NCBI GenBank assembly: GCA_900548535.1
Contig: URLG01000021.1
Coordinates: 1 to 42,122 of the forward strand
Source of the DNA: Candidatus Segatella intestinihominis
GTDB lineage: Bacteria; Bacteroidota; Bacteroidia; Bacteroidales; Bacteroidaceae
Direction of reading: 5' to 3'
DNA: 42,122 nucleotides
Below are positions 24,043-31,914 of this stretch, one piece after another (position 1 is the first letter of the stretch; every line of letters begins with the position of its first letter). Below the pieces are notes generated by a model. It searched no databases. It was not told the DNA's origin and saw only the letters and a list, made by a program, of their open reading frames with translations. A program made the position numbers and the translations under genes.

Positions 24043-25641
24043 TTACTTCCAAAACAATTTGTCGATGAAGTCGTATCGCTTCTCCATCTGCTCGTCTGCC
24101 TTCACCGTGGTGTTGACATCTATCTGGAGCACAGGTGCTACTGCCTTGCCATTGGTGGATGGCCATTCTACGAGCCCCAAGCCGTTAGGATTGCCTGTCT
24201 TCACGAAGTTGACGTAGTATTGGCTGAAGATATCGCTCACCATGTAATCTTCTGGCTGCCAATCATATACTCGGTTGGTAGGCAGTGTGCCCATTGCGTA
24301 CTCGATGTCGGCAGAGTGAACGGCTCCTTTGTCTTGTGGCATCTGGGGTTGTCCTTCCTTGGCATCCACTACGCCGCCAGCCAGTCCTGCCACCTTTCCC
24401 TTGATAGCCATGGCTGGGCGAGGATGGCAATAACGATAGCGATATACTGGTTGACCGCTTGTGAGCTTGTGCATGTTGCCCCACTTCCAAGTGGAGTAAT
24501 CGAGGAAGAGGTCGGAGGCGAGATTGATGCCTGGCTGCTCCAGCACATCCTTGTCGCTGTTGATGCCATAGAGACGGAATGCCTCATCCACGTTGTCGCC
24601 AAACATCACCTTGGCTCCAGCTTTCAAATTCTCTACCGTAGGTTGTTTGCCGGCGAGCACTGCCCATGGCGACATCTCCTGATTATTGCCACCGATGAGC
24701 AAAGGCACCTTGGTCTGATTGCCCTTGGCGAAAGTCTCGGTAGGCTGTTCGGTCAGGAAATAGCCGTCGATGTTATAGGTTGGGATGGCTTTGACGGCGG
24801 CAAGTTTCATCAGTTCCTCGGCAGGGAGGGCACGCAGGTCCTTGATGTTCTTCTTGCCAATCTGTTTGGCTAATTCCACGCCTTTATGTTCGGCTTCCTT
24901 CAAGGTAAGGACCTTGTTGAATCCCATCACCGAACCGCTTGAACCCATTGCTTGCGCAAAGAGACCTTGGCAGAGTGGGGATGCCATCAAGGCACTGACC
25001 GACATACTTCCGGCAGACTCGCCAACGATCGTGATGCGGTTTGGGTCGCCACCGAATGCCTCGATGTTGTCCTTCACCCATCTGATGGCAGCCACTTGGT
25101 CCATGAAACCATAATTGCCTGAGCCTTTGTAAGATGTCTCCTTGGAGAGTTGAGGATGGGCAAAGAATCCGAAGATGCCCTCACGATAATTGGCGGTGAT
25201 GGAGATGATGCCCTTTCGAGCCATGGCATCGCCTGCATATCGAGGTTCGCTGCCACTTCCTGCCATCAGTCCGCCGCCATTGAAGTAAATGAGCACAGGC
25301 AGATGTTCCTTCATCGTCTTGGCTGGAGTCCAGATATTTAGATAGAGGCAGTCCTCGCTGTTCACCTTGGTACCGAAGTTCATATCTCCGAAGAGCGCTT
25401 CCTGCATAGGGTTAGGACCATATTCGGTAGCTTTTCTCACTCCCTCCCATTTCTGCACAGGTTGTGGAGCCTTCCAACGGAGATTGCCTACAGGTGGGGC
25501 TGCGAAAGGTACGCCCTTGAAGATGGTGATGCCAGAGAGGTCTTTGCCTTCGAGGATGCCCTCGGCGGTCTTTACTTGCGTTTGTGCCATCATACTCATG
25601 GAGAAGAGCAGTGTGGCGAGAGATAATGTCGTTTTCTTCAT
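24043..25641 (-). CDS. secreted type-B carboxylesterase
   Basis: The 532-residue protein has a signal peptide (MKKTTLSLATLLFSMSMMAQ) and the type-B carboxylesterase layout: FKGVPFAAPPVGNLRWK (41-57), SEDCLYLNIW (95-104) and the nucleophile Ser209 in GESAGS. The catalytic histidine is probably in the VHSADIEYAMG region near residue 440. The oxyanion loop reads NGGG (121-124) where most members have HGGG. It should hydrolyse an ester in the periplasm or outside; the substrate is unknown. The 96-residue gene follows closely. Its promoter diverges from the iminopeptidase-like gene. Confidence 0.9.
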   Translation of the reverse strand: MKKTTLSLATLLFSMSMMAQTQVKTAEGILEGKDLSGITIFKGVPFAAPPVGNLRWKAPQPVQKWEGVRKATEYGPNPMQEALFGDMNFGTKVNSEDCLYLNIWTPAKTMKEHLPVLIYFNGGGLMAGSGSEPRYAGDAMARKGIISITANYREGIFGFFAHPQLSKETSYKGSGNYGFMDQVAAIRWVKDNIEAFGGDPNRITIVGESAGSMSVSALMASPLCQGLFAQAMGSSGSVMGFNKVLTLKEAEHKGVELAKQIGKKNIKDLRALPAEELMKLAAVKAIPTYNIDGYFLTEQPTETFAKGNQTKVPLLIGGNNQEMSPWAVLAGKQPTVENLKAGAKVMFGDNVDEAFRLYGINSDKDVLEQPGINLASDLFLDYSTWKWGNMHKLTSGQPVYRYRYCHPRPAMAIKGKVAGLAGGVVDAKEGQPQMPQDKGAVHSADIEYAMGTLPTNRVYDWQPEDYMVSDIFSQYYVNFVKTGNPNGLGLVEWPSTNGKAVAPVLQIDVNTTVKADEQMEKRYDFIDKLFWK

Positions 25642-25715
25642 TGTCTTGATAATTTGTTAGTTGTTACTATTTTGCGTTGATGGTCATCAATTTCTTGATA
25701 ATCAAACTTCTTTTG

Positions 25716-25723
25716 CAAAAGTA
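25716..25723 (-). promoter_or_regulatory. -7 box for the carboxylesterase gene
   Basis: The minus strand reads TACTTTTG, 75 bases before the start codon. A matching upstream TTTG is not clear. Confidence 0.55.
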
Positions 25724-25768
25724 CGAAAAATAATTGAGATAGATTTGTTTTATAGCTATATTTTTTAT

Positions 25769-25776
25769 AATTTTGC
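25769..25776 (+). promoter_or_regulatory. -7 box for the proline-iminopeptidase-like gene
   Basis: TAATTTTG with TTTG at 25745-25748, 20 bases upstream; 29 bases before the ATG at 25806. Confidence 0.75.
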
Positions 25777-25805
25777 ACATTATAATATATAAACATTTGA
25801 AGACA

Positions 25806-26687
25806 ATGGAAATCAAGGAAGGATATATGCCCTTCATGGGCTATCAGACATATTATCGTATCGTGGGTAAAACGGAGGAGGGCAAGAGCCCTATCATCCT
25901 CTTGCATGGTGGACCAGGCAGTACCCACAACTATTTCGAACTATTGGATAGAGTAGCGGAATCAGGAAGAGCCGTCATCATGTACGACCAGTTGGGCTGT
26001 GGCAACTCATACGTGGAGGGACATCCCGAACTCTGGACTCCTGAGACTTGGCTCAACGAACTCTGTGCGCTCATCGACTATCTCCACATCGACCATTTTC
26101 ATCTCTTAGGACAGTCGTGGGGCGGTATGCTCACCATCATCTATCTGATAGAGAAGCAAGCAAAGGGCGTGAAGTCCGCCATTCTCAGCAGCACTCTTTC
26201 GAGCAGCAAGCTTTGGGCAAGTGAGCAACATCGCATGATCAAGTTTATGTCGGAGGAAGACCAGCGTGCCATTGCCGAGGCTGAGGCGAAGGATGACTTT
26301 TCGAGCGAGGCGTATGCCAAGGCGAATGAGCACTTCATGCTCCTGCATTGTGCCGGTGAGGTGACGGAGGATAGCCCAGAGTGTCTTCGCCGAAAGAAGC
26401 GTGCTGGTGCTGAGGCTTATCTCTATGGTTGGGGACCAAACGAATACACTCCTACGGGTACACTCCGTGATTATGATTACACCGACCGCCTTGGCGAGAT
26501 ACAAGTGCCATGCTTGGTGATGAGTGGCACCAACGACCTCTGTACTCCATTGGTGGCAAAGACCCTCTATGATGGTATCTCCGATTCCAAGTGGCATCTC
26601 TTCGTAGGAGCCCGCCACATGCCTTTCGCCGAGCAAAACGATGAGTATTGCCAGGTGTTGGAAGAATGGTTGGGGGAGAAAGATTAG
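25806..26687 (+). CDS. proline iminopeptidase-family alpha/beta hydrolase
   Basis: The ATG at 25806 is chosen because the promoter lies at 25745-25776; an earlier ATG at 25773 falls inside it. The 293-residue protein shows HGGPGSTHNY (35-44), YDQLGCGNS and the nucleophile Ser104 in GQSWGG. The acid is likely in SGTNDLCTP and the histidine in ARHMPF near residue 275. These are marks of the proline iminopeptidase family, which removes N-terminal proline or other residues from peptides. No export signal is seen, so it is cytoplasmic. It converges on the TonB receptor gene with an 11-base gap and no visible terminator. Confidence 0.88.
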   Translation: MEIKEGYMPFMGYQTYYRIVGKTEEGKSPIILLHGGPGSTHNYFELLDRVAESGRAVIMYDQLGCGNSYVEGHPELWTPETWLNELCALIDYLHIDHFHLLGQSWGGMLTIIYLIEKQAKGVKSAILSSTLSSSKLWASEQHRMIKFMSEEDQRAIAEAEAKDDFSSEAYAKANEHFMLLHCAGEVTEDSPECLRRKKRAGAEAYLYGWGPNEYTPTGTLRDYDYTDRLGEIQVPCLVMSGTNDLCTPLVAKTLYDGISDSKWHLFVGARHMPFAEQNDEYCQVLEEWLGEKD

Positions 26688-26698
26688 GCTCTTTGGAA

Positions 26699-29266
26699 TT
26701 ATTTGAAGCGATTCAATTCCTCATTACCAGCACCCTTACCCTTGTATCGGTTCTTAGATGTATTAAAGTTATATTGCAATGTCAAGAGCAGGGAACGGCT
26801 ATCGCTGGTGCTGCTTTGCCAAAGCGTGACATCCTTATTGTAGAATAGTATGTCACGATTGCTCTTGTTGAAGATGTCGTTAGCTTCAAGCGTAACCGAG
26901 AAACGATTCTTGCAGAAAGCCTTGTAAAGTTTGGCATTGAGGCTAGAGGAAGAACTGAGCTGCATGTTCTCCTTGTTTCCACGGCTGTTCCATTCCATAT
27001 CAATGTTCATCCAAATGTCGCCAGGCAGATGGATGGCATTCTGGAACTGTACGATTCCCAATGGATTGCCGAAGGACTTGTGCTCGCCCAAATATTCCCC
27101 GGAAAACCATTGCTTGATAATACCGGCATTGACCTTTGGTTGCCAAATTCCAATATGGAATTGTGCGCCGAGGAATGCTTGTAACTCTTGTATCTTGGGC
27201 GCATTCTCCATGGTGAGATACTTCATCTCTCCATTTTCTCCGTAAGGTTTTGAGATGTTGATGATGGCATCCTTTTTGTAATCGTATGATACCTTTGCAA
27301 AGAATTGCTTCCATGCCCCCATCAGTTCCACGGAATGAATCTTGACAGGAGAAAGATAAGGATTGCCACTTCCCAAGAGCAAACGATTGACATAGGTGAC
27401 TGTGCCATCCAGGTCTTCGTATGATGGACGCTGCGTCTTGCTGGTGTAACTCAATGCCCATTGTGTCTTTCCTATCTCTGTAGAAATAGACAAGGAAGGA
27501 AACACATTGTTATAAGTCTTGCTTTGGTCTTCCTTGAGCTGTCCATTCTCCGTATATTTGAAGGTGACATGCTCATAACGAAGTCCTGCCTCAACTGCGA
27601 TTTTACCCAACTGCTGACCAATAGAGAAGAAACCTGCCATATTCTTCTCGTCACTCTTGGTATTGCTATTGCCAATGGTAGCCATATTGATATGGAAATC
27701 ATTCAACATCTGCGAGGCGATATATTCATTGCCCACTTCGATTTGTCCTTTCCACAGAGGATAGCTCAATACCAACTTTTCTGCAAACATTCGGGAGTGT
27801 CCGATGCTCGTAGAAGCCACCATTTTCTGCTGTTGATTCCCATTTGTCTCTTCCTGATCGGAAGTTTCTCGCTTCTTTCTCCACATATAATCCATGTTGA
27901 AGTCGATGCCTAGTTTGCCTACCTCACCATTATAATAGATATTGGCATGGTGTTTTGGCACAGTATGCACTCTCCCTCTTTTTACTGCGGAAACTTCTTC
28001 GTTCAACTCTCCATCAGCATACGATGTCGAACTATAATCGGAATTCGGCTTCTGCAAAGCAGCTCCATTCATATAGTAAGCACCGATAGAATGATGCTCG
28101 TTGATCATCCAAGAGAATCCAAACTTGCCAAAGAACTCGTTGTTTCTCATGTGGTTGAAGCTCTTTATATTCTGAAGCCAAGAGGTGGAACCTTGTGTTT
28201 CGATGTTCATGTTTTCAAGACTATAGAATTTACCACCATAATAGTTGAGATTGGTGAATAGTTCCAGTCCATCTGTGCGATATTTCAAGTTGGCTTGCTC
28301 CATGCTAGAGAAATAGTGTCGAAAACCATTTTGCGCACGAAGCGTTCCTCCAAAGCCTTCACCTTGTGGCAACTTGGTGCGAATACGGATAACAGACTTG
28401 ACGGAGGCGTCATACTTGGCACCAGGATTGGTGATGACTTCCACATTCTTGATGTCTTGCGAATTGAGCTGTGAAAGTTCATTATTGTCTTGTATGGCAC
28501 GACCATTAATATATATAAGAGGTGTACCCTTGCCAAACACCTCGAAGTTTCCATCTCTGCCAGTGACCATTGGTATTTGTCTAAGCACATCATTCGCCGT
28601 TCCTGCATGTTCTAACTGGGAGTTGGCAACCGTTGTAACCAAAGCATTGCCCTTGATGGCGACAACGGGGCGTGACGATTTCACCACGACCTTTTGCAGA
28701 TGCATGGTTGCCTCTTTCAAGGTGATATTGCCAATCTTACCGGTATCAAAGGTACGAGTTTGCGTCTGATAACCTACGCAACTCACCTTCACGATGGCTT
28801 TTCTCACCTCGCAAGGTATGACAAACTGGCCATTTTCATTGGTTACACCACCAGTAATGAAAGAAGAATCTTGTACATTCAACAAGCTGACATTGGCAAA
28901 ATCCACAGGATGATGCTGGACATTCACAACTCGTCCCATCATCTTGGTAGGTGTCTTTTGGGTGCATTCCACAAAGATGTTCTTACCATCTATCGTCATT
29001 TTCATGGGATAAAATCCGATGATTTGTTTGATAGCTTCAGGGGCAGTACGATTCACGACCTGAGTTGTCACCGTGAAGTCTTCCAACTCATTATACATGA
29101 AGTTGATACGATAATCACTAGTGCTTTTTGCAAGTGTAGTAAGTGCTTCCGACATAGAAGTATTGCGGAAGTTATGGCTGATACGCTGGGCACGGATGGG
29201 CTGAATGTGAAGCATCAATAGCACAACCCAACATGCCATCAACTTGATATATTCTTGTTTTTTCAT
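26699..29266 (-). CDS. TonB-dependent outer-membrane receptor with STN signalling domain
   Basis: The start is taken at ATG 29264-29266; the longer frame would use a TTG. The protein of about 855 residues has a signal peptide (to about residue 27), an STN domain (about 30-95, FRNTSMSEALTTLAKST), a carboxypeptidase-regulatory-like domain (about 105-185), a plug (about 200-300, with VLRQIPMVTGRDGNFEVFGKG trimmed to its key part LIYINGRA) and an outer-membrane barrel of the OMP_b-brl_3 type. The STN domain is the part that talks to an anti-sigma factor. Together with the two genes upstream it makes a cell-surface signalling system. No SusD partner follows, so the ligand is not obviously a glycan. 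Confidence 0.9.
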   Translation of the reverse strand: MKKQEYIKLMACWVVLLMLHIQPIRAQRISHNFRNTSMSEALTTLAKSTSDYRINFMYNELEDFTVTTQVVNRTAPEAIKQIIGFYPMKMTIDGKNIFVECTQKTPTKMMGRVVNVQHHPVDFANVSLLNVQDSSFITGGVTNENGQFVIPCEVRKAIVKVSCVGYQTQTRTFDTGKIGNITLKEATMHLQKVVVKSSRPVVAIKGNALVTTVANSQLEHAGTANDVLRQIPMVTGRDGNFEVFGKGTPLIYINGRAIQDNNELSQLNSQDIKNVEVITNPGAKYDASVKSVIRIRTKLPQGEGFGGTLRAQNGFRHYFSSMEQANLKYRTDGLELFTNLNYYGGKFYSLENMNIETQGSTSWLQNIKSFNHMRNNEFFGKFGFSWMINEHHSIGAYYMNGAALQKPNSDYSSTSYADGELNEEVSAVKRGRVHTVPKHHANIYYNGEVGKLGIDFNMDYMWRKKRETSDQEETNGNQQQKMVASTSIGHSRMFAEKLVLSYPLWKGQIEVGNEYIASQMLNDFHINMATIGNSNTKSDEKNMAGFFSIGQQLGKIAVEAGLRYEHVTFKYTENGQLKEDQSKTYNNVFPSLSISTEIGKTQWALSYTSKTQRPSYEDLDGTVTYVNRLLLGSGNPYLSPVKIHSVELMGAWKQFFAKVSYDYKKDAIINISKPYGENGEMKYLTMENAPKIQELQAFLGAQFHIGIWQPKVNAGIIKQWFSGEYLGEHKSFGNPLGIVQFQNAIHLPGDIWMNIDMEWNSRGNKENMQLSSSSSLNAKLYKAFCKNRFSVTLEANDIFNKSNRDILFYNKDVTLWQSSTSDSRSLLLTLQYNFNTSKNRYKGKGAGNEELNRFK

Positions 29267-29279
29267 TGCTTTCTGTTTT

Positions 29280-30002
29280 TTACTCGACAATCAAAGTCTT
29301 CCCCTCAGAGTGAATGTTCACTTTCTCAAAGTGATTCATCAGCTCGATGATTTCATCCAGGTTCATTTGCTCTGTCAGTTGGAGATAAAGACGAATGTGC
29401 CTTGAAGACTCATTCTTATAAACCACCTGAACATTATAATGCTGGGCGATAGGCTGCAAGATAGCCTGGAGTTCCATGTCTTCATAGAGCAGAGGGAGTT
29501 TGGTGGAAACGCTATCATTTACGGCACCTGTCTTCTGTACTGTTGTTGCAACGAGTCGGACAGAATCCTTGTTCTCGGCTTCCTCCTTTACCATATTTGT
29601 ATTATGGGAAGGAGAAGTTTGGAACGAATGGTATGCCAAATGTATGGCTGAGAATGTGAAGCCTGATACTACGAGTACTGCCACTATTGCAGCTACTTTT
29701 CTCATCGGACTCCAAAGGGTTGCCGTCTTCGCTGGTATCTTCTCCTTTGGCTCTATACCCATATTGCCCAACTTCTTTTCCTTCAACTTTTCCCACTCCT
29801 CATCCATAGAAGGTAGGTTGATCTCTTCATCCTTCTTTTGAGAATCAAGAGCTTGATGAACATTCACGATCTGTCGGTACATTTCTAAAGTTTCCTCATC
29901 CCCAAGAATCTCGTTTTTCTGGGTCTCGGAATATGCGGTAGGATTCTCCAATAGATCGAGAAGAATATCCCATTTATCAGTATGTGATGAATCTTGTTTC
30001 AT
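29280..30002 (-). CDS. FecR-like anti-sigma factor, short form
   Basis: The 240-residue protein has a cytoplasmic part (1-100), a single membrane segment (about 103-122) and a periplasmic C-terminal domain (about 175-240) that resembles the DUF4974 end of FecR-type proteins (IRLYLQLTEQMNLDEIIELM). The central FecR beta domain seems to be missing, and the total is about 100 residues shorter than typical FecR. It lies between the ECF sigma gene and the STN receptor, 13 bases before the latter, which supports the anti-sigma role by position. Confidence 0.75.
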   Translation of the reverse strand: MKQDSSHTDKWDILLDLLENPTAYSETQKNEILGDEETLEMYRQIVNVHQALDSQKKDEEINLPSMDEEWEKLKEKKLGNMGIEPKEKIPAKTATLWSPMRKVAAIVAVLVVSGFTFSAIHLAYHSFQTSPSHNTNMVKEEAENKDSVRLVATTVQKTGAVNDSVSTKLPLLYEDMELQAILQPIAQHYNVQVVYKNESSRHIRLYLQLTEQMNLDEIIELMNHFEKVNIHSEGKTLIVE

Positions 30003-30076
30003 ATTTTCATTCCTTTCTTTTGTTTGTAATAAGATCTAAAGCCAGGACGTCTTCAAGCCTCTTCACTTAAGTTTAT

Positions 30077-30556
30077 CTATAAGTCTTTCAATTTATCTCT
30101 CAGCGTTCGCAAACCTTTTACGATATGTTTGTTCACAGCCGAGATGCTGATGCCCAATTCTTCTGCCGTTTCCTTATACGACATTTGCTCGCCAAAACAG
30201 AGGCGAATCACGGAAGCAGTTTGTGGCGTAAGGTCATGGTCTATGCAGTGGACCGTAGCTTGCCATCTTTCTTCCAACTGTGCATCTTGTTCTACCTCTA
30301 ACGGAAGAAGCTGCTGTAATCGTTCGTCCCGTTTCTTTTGAGCGATGAGATTGAGACAAGCATTTTTCACGCTTTGCATGAGATAAGATGAGGCGGTCTC
30401 CTCTTTTACGTCATGCTCCCACAACTTGGAAAAGACATCGCTTACCACATCTCTTGCCTCCTCATTGTCATGGAGCAAGGCAAAAGCTAAGCGATACATC
30501 CTTTCGTAGTTGGCACGAAAAAGCTGTTCCATCTGTTTTCCTTTTTTCCCTGTCAT
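30077..30556 (-). CDS. ECF RNA polymerase sigma factor (FecI-like)
   Basis: The ATG at 30554-30556 is preferred; the first frame codon upstream is a TTG, and a second ATG (30530-30532) with a good AAAGGAAAA ribosome site would give MEQLF. The protein has region 2 (RANYERMYRLAFALLHDNEEARDVVSDVFSKLWE, here 20 key residues in its second half) and region 4 with a helix-turn-helix (SYKETAEELGISISAVNKH). No region 3 is present, as in ECF factors. It should direct polymerase to its own cassette when the receptor signals. The gene is first in the unit, 74 bases before the anti-sigma gene. Confidence 0.92.
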   Translation of the reverse strand: MTGKKGKQMEQLFRANYERMYRLAFALLHDNEEARDVVSDVFSKLWEHDVKEETASSYLMQSVKNACLNLIAQKKRDERLQQLLPLEVEQDAQLEERWQATVHCIDHDLTPQTASVIRLCFGEQMSYKETAEELGISISAVNKHIVKGLRTLRDKLKDL

Positions 30557-30639
30557 TTCTTTTTTTCTTGTTTCTATGCTTATATACAAACAAAAGGAGA
30601 TTCAATCACCCCTAAAGATGAAGTTTTTTATGAAAAAAA

Positions 30640-30677
30640 GGTGTTGTCCCTAAGTTGGTAAACATAGAGATAACACC
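30640..30677 (-). promoter_or_regulatory. hairpin in the sigma-factor leader
   Basis: Arms at 30640-30651 and 30666-30677 (GGTGTTGTCCCT against AGAGATAACACC) pair over 12 bases with one G-T pair and one mismatch. It lies in the leader between the promoter at 30756-30763 and the sigma gene. A structural or attenuation role is possible but unproved. The rest of 30557-30864 holds the promoter and a second large hairpin. Confidence 0.4.
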
Positions 30678-30755
30678 TATTGTATTTTCTTCTAACCTAA
30701 TAACTCTACGATTTCTTATAGTTTGCAGCATATCTTTTATCGTTTTGATGATGCG

Positions 30756-30763
30756 CAAAAGTA
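30756..30763 (-). promoter_or_regulatory. -7 box for the sigma / anti-sigma / receptor operon
   Basis: The minus strand reads TACTTTTG about 200 bases before the sigma start, giving a long leader. The upstream box is poor. Confidence 0.5.
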
Positions 30764-30798
30764 CTATAAAATATCGAAAAATAAGCAGAAAAACATAG

Positions 30799-30866
30799 AA
30801 AAGTGCCGATACTGGTGCCAAAAGTCGATTTTTTATGCGCTTTTGGCACCACTATCGGCATTTTTT
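30799..30866. terminator. large terminator hairpin downstream of mcrC
   Basis: Arms of about 26 bases (30799-30824 and 30840-30866), containing GCCGATA and GGTGCCAAAAG, pair with only two mismatches around a 15-base loop and end in T runs on both strands. The right arm overlaps the mcrC stop codon. It separates mcrBC from the sigma-factor unit. Confidence 0.85.
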
Positions 30867-31914
30867 AGTAATCTGAATACGATACGAAAGCCTCTAATTG
30901 CTTCTCTATTTCAGCGAAAGGTACATTGAGGTCAAGAGTGCGGAAGTATATGGTATTGCCATCGGCAAGTTTCATACTTCCATTGGGTGTGATGTCTTCG
31001 TCTGTTTTAGCATAAAGCAACATGCCATCCACTTTGCCCGAATGTAGTTTGTCCTTGTTCATGACATACGTATGAATTTGGTACAAGTTGTTAGAATGTA
31101 TTGTCGCTTTGTCAAATTGCACTTGCATGGTATGTCCATAATACTTAGTATCAATGATGAGCGTTCGGTCATTGACACTAAGTAAAATGTCTGTTTGCAT
31201 GATAGGAAGAACATGAGTGGAAGATACTTCTCGGTCGATATTCCAATCTATTTGTGCAGCTTGAGCCTTGTATTCAGGATGTTTAGCCCTATAGTATTCT
31301 AAGACAAACTTTTCGAAAAGGCGACAAAGATGTTCATCCGTAAATGATTTCATCTTATATTTTCCCTTTTCAGTTGTCATCAGAATATCTTCGGTAAGGA
31401 AATAACAGACATAAAGCAACATTTGATAGGACTTGTTATTTCTGTCGAATGTCAGCATGTTCCATTTTACCGTGCTTAGTTCGATGATGTCGATGCCTGA
31501 AAAGAACAACATGAGATTCTTTAGCTTAGTTTTTTGATCTTTTTTGATATTCCCATGCTTAAGAAGCCCAAAGACAGTTGCTTTTATAATCTGATTGAAG
31601 ATGTTGTTTTCCGACAACTCATCATATTCACAACCGATTTCTTGCTTTCTGCATAACTTGTTTTGGATGGTAGCATTCAAGTCAAGTTTTCCGCGAAGGG
31701 TAGGGAGTGAGTCTTTGCGAATGATATATTGTTTGAAGATACCTTGTTTCAGTTGGCATGAGAGACCCTTGATGAGAATTTCGGCAAACAATTGTTGTAT
31801 GTTGTCGAAATTCTCACCAGCAATATCTTCATAATTATTCTGCTTTAGCTCACGAAAAGCATAAGTGAGCATATAGTAGATGTTGAGTATGAATATGTTC
31901 TTGTCTTTCGTCAT
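30865..31914 (-). CDS. mcrC: McrC-family nuclease subunit of a McrBC-type restriction system
   Basis: The 349-residue protein has the McrC architecture: an N-terminal domain that docks on the McrB ring (with LRGKLDLNATIQNK near 73-86) and a C-terminal PD-(D/E)XK nuclease. The active site is visible as Asp242 in MQTDILL and Asp255-Thr-Lys257 in IIDTKYYG, with Glu201 in LFEKFV as a further likely ligand. With McrB it should cut DNA with modified bases after NTP-driven translocation. Its ATG overlaps the mcrB stop (ATGA), so translation is coupled. Confidence 0.92.
   Translation of the reverse strand: MTKDKNIFILNIYYMLTYAFRELKQNNYEDIAGENFDNIQQLFAEILIKGLSCQLKQGIFKQYIIRKDSLPTLRGKLDLNATIQNKLCRKQEIGCEYDELSENNIFNQIIKATVFGLLKHGNIKKDQKTKLKNLMLFFSGIDIIELSTVKWNMLTFDRNNKSYQMLLYVCYFLTEDILMTTEKGKYKMKSFTDEHLCRLFEKFVLEYYRAKHPEYKAQAAQIDWNIDREVSSTHVLPIMQTDILLSVNDRTLIIDTKYYGHTMQVQFDKATIHSNNLYQIHTYVMNKDKLHSGKVDGMLLYAKTDEDITPNGSMKLADGNTIYFRTLDLNVPFAEIEKQLEAFVSYSDY

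Noticed and set aside
23722..24873. 383-residue plus-strand reading frame
   Set aside because: It is antisense to the carboxylesterase and its small partner, both of which have clear motifs; no promoter or recognisable domain supports it.
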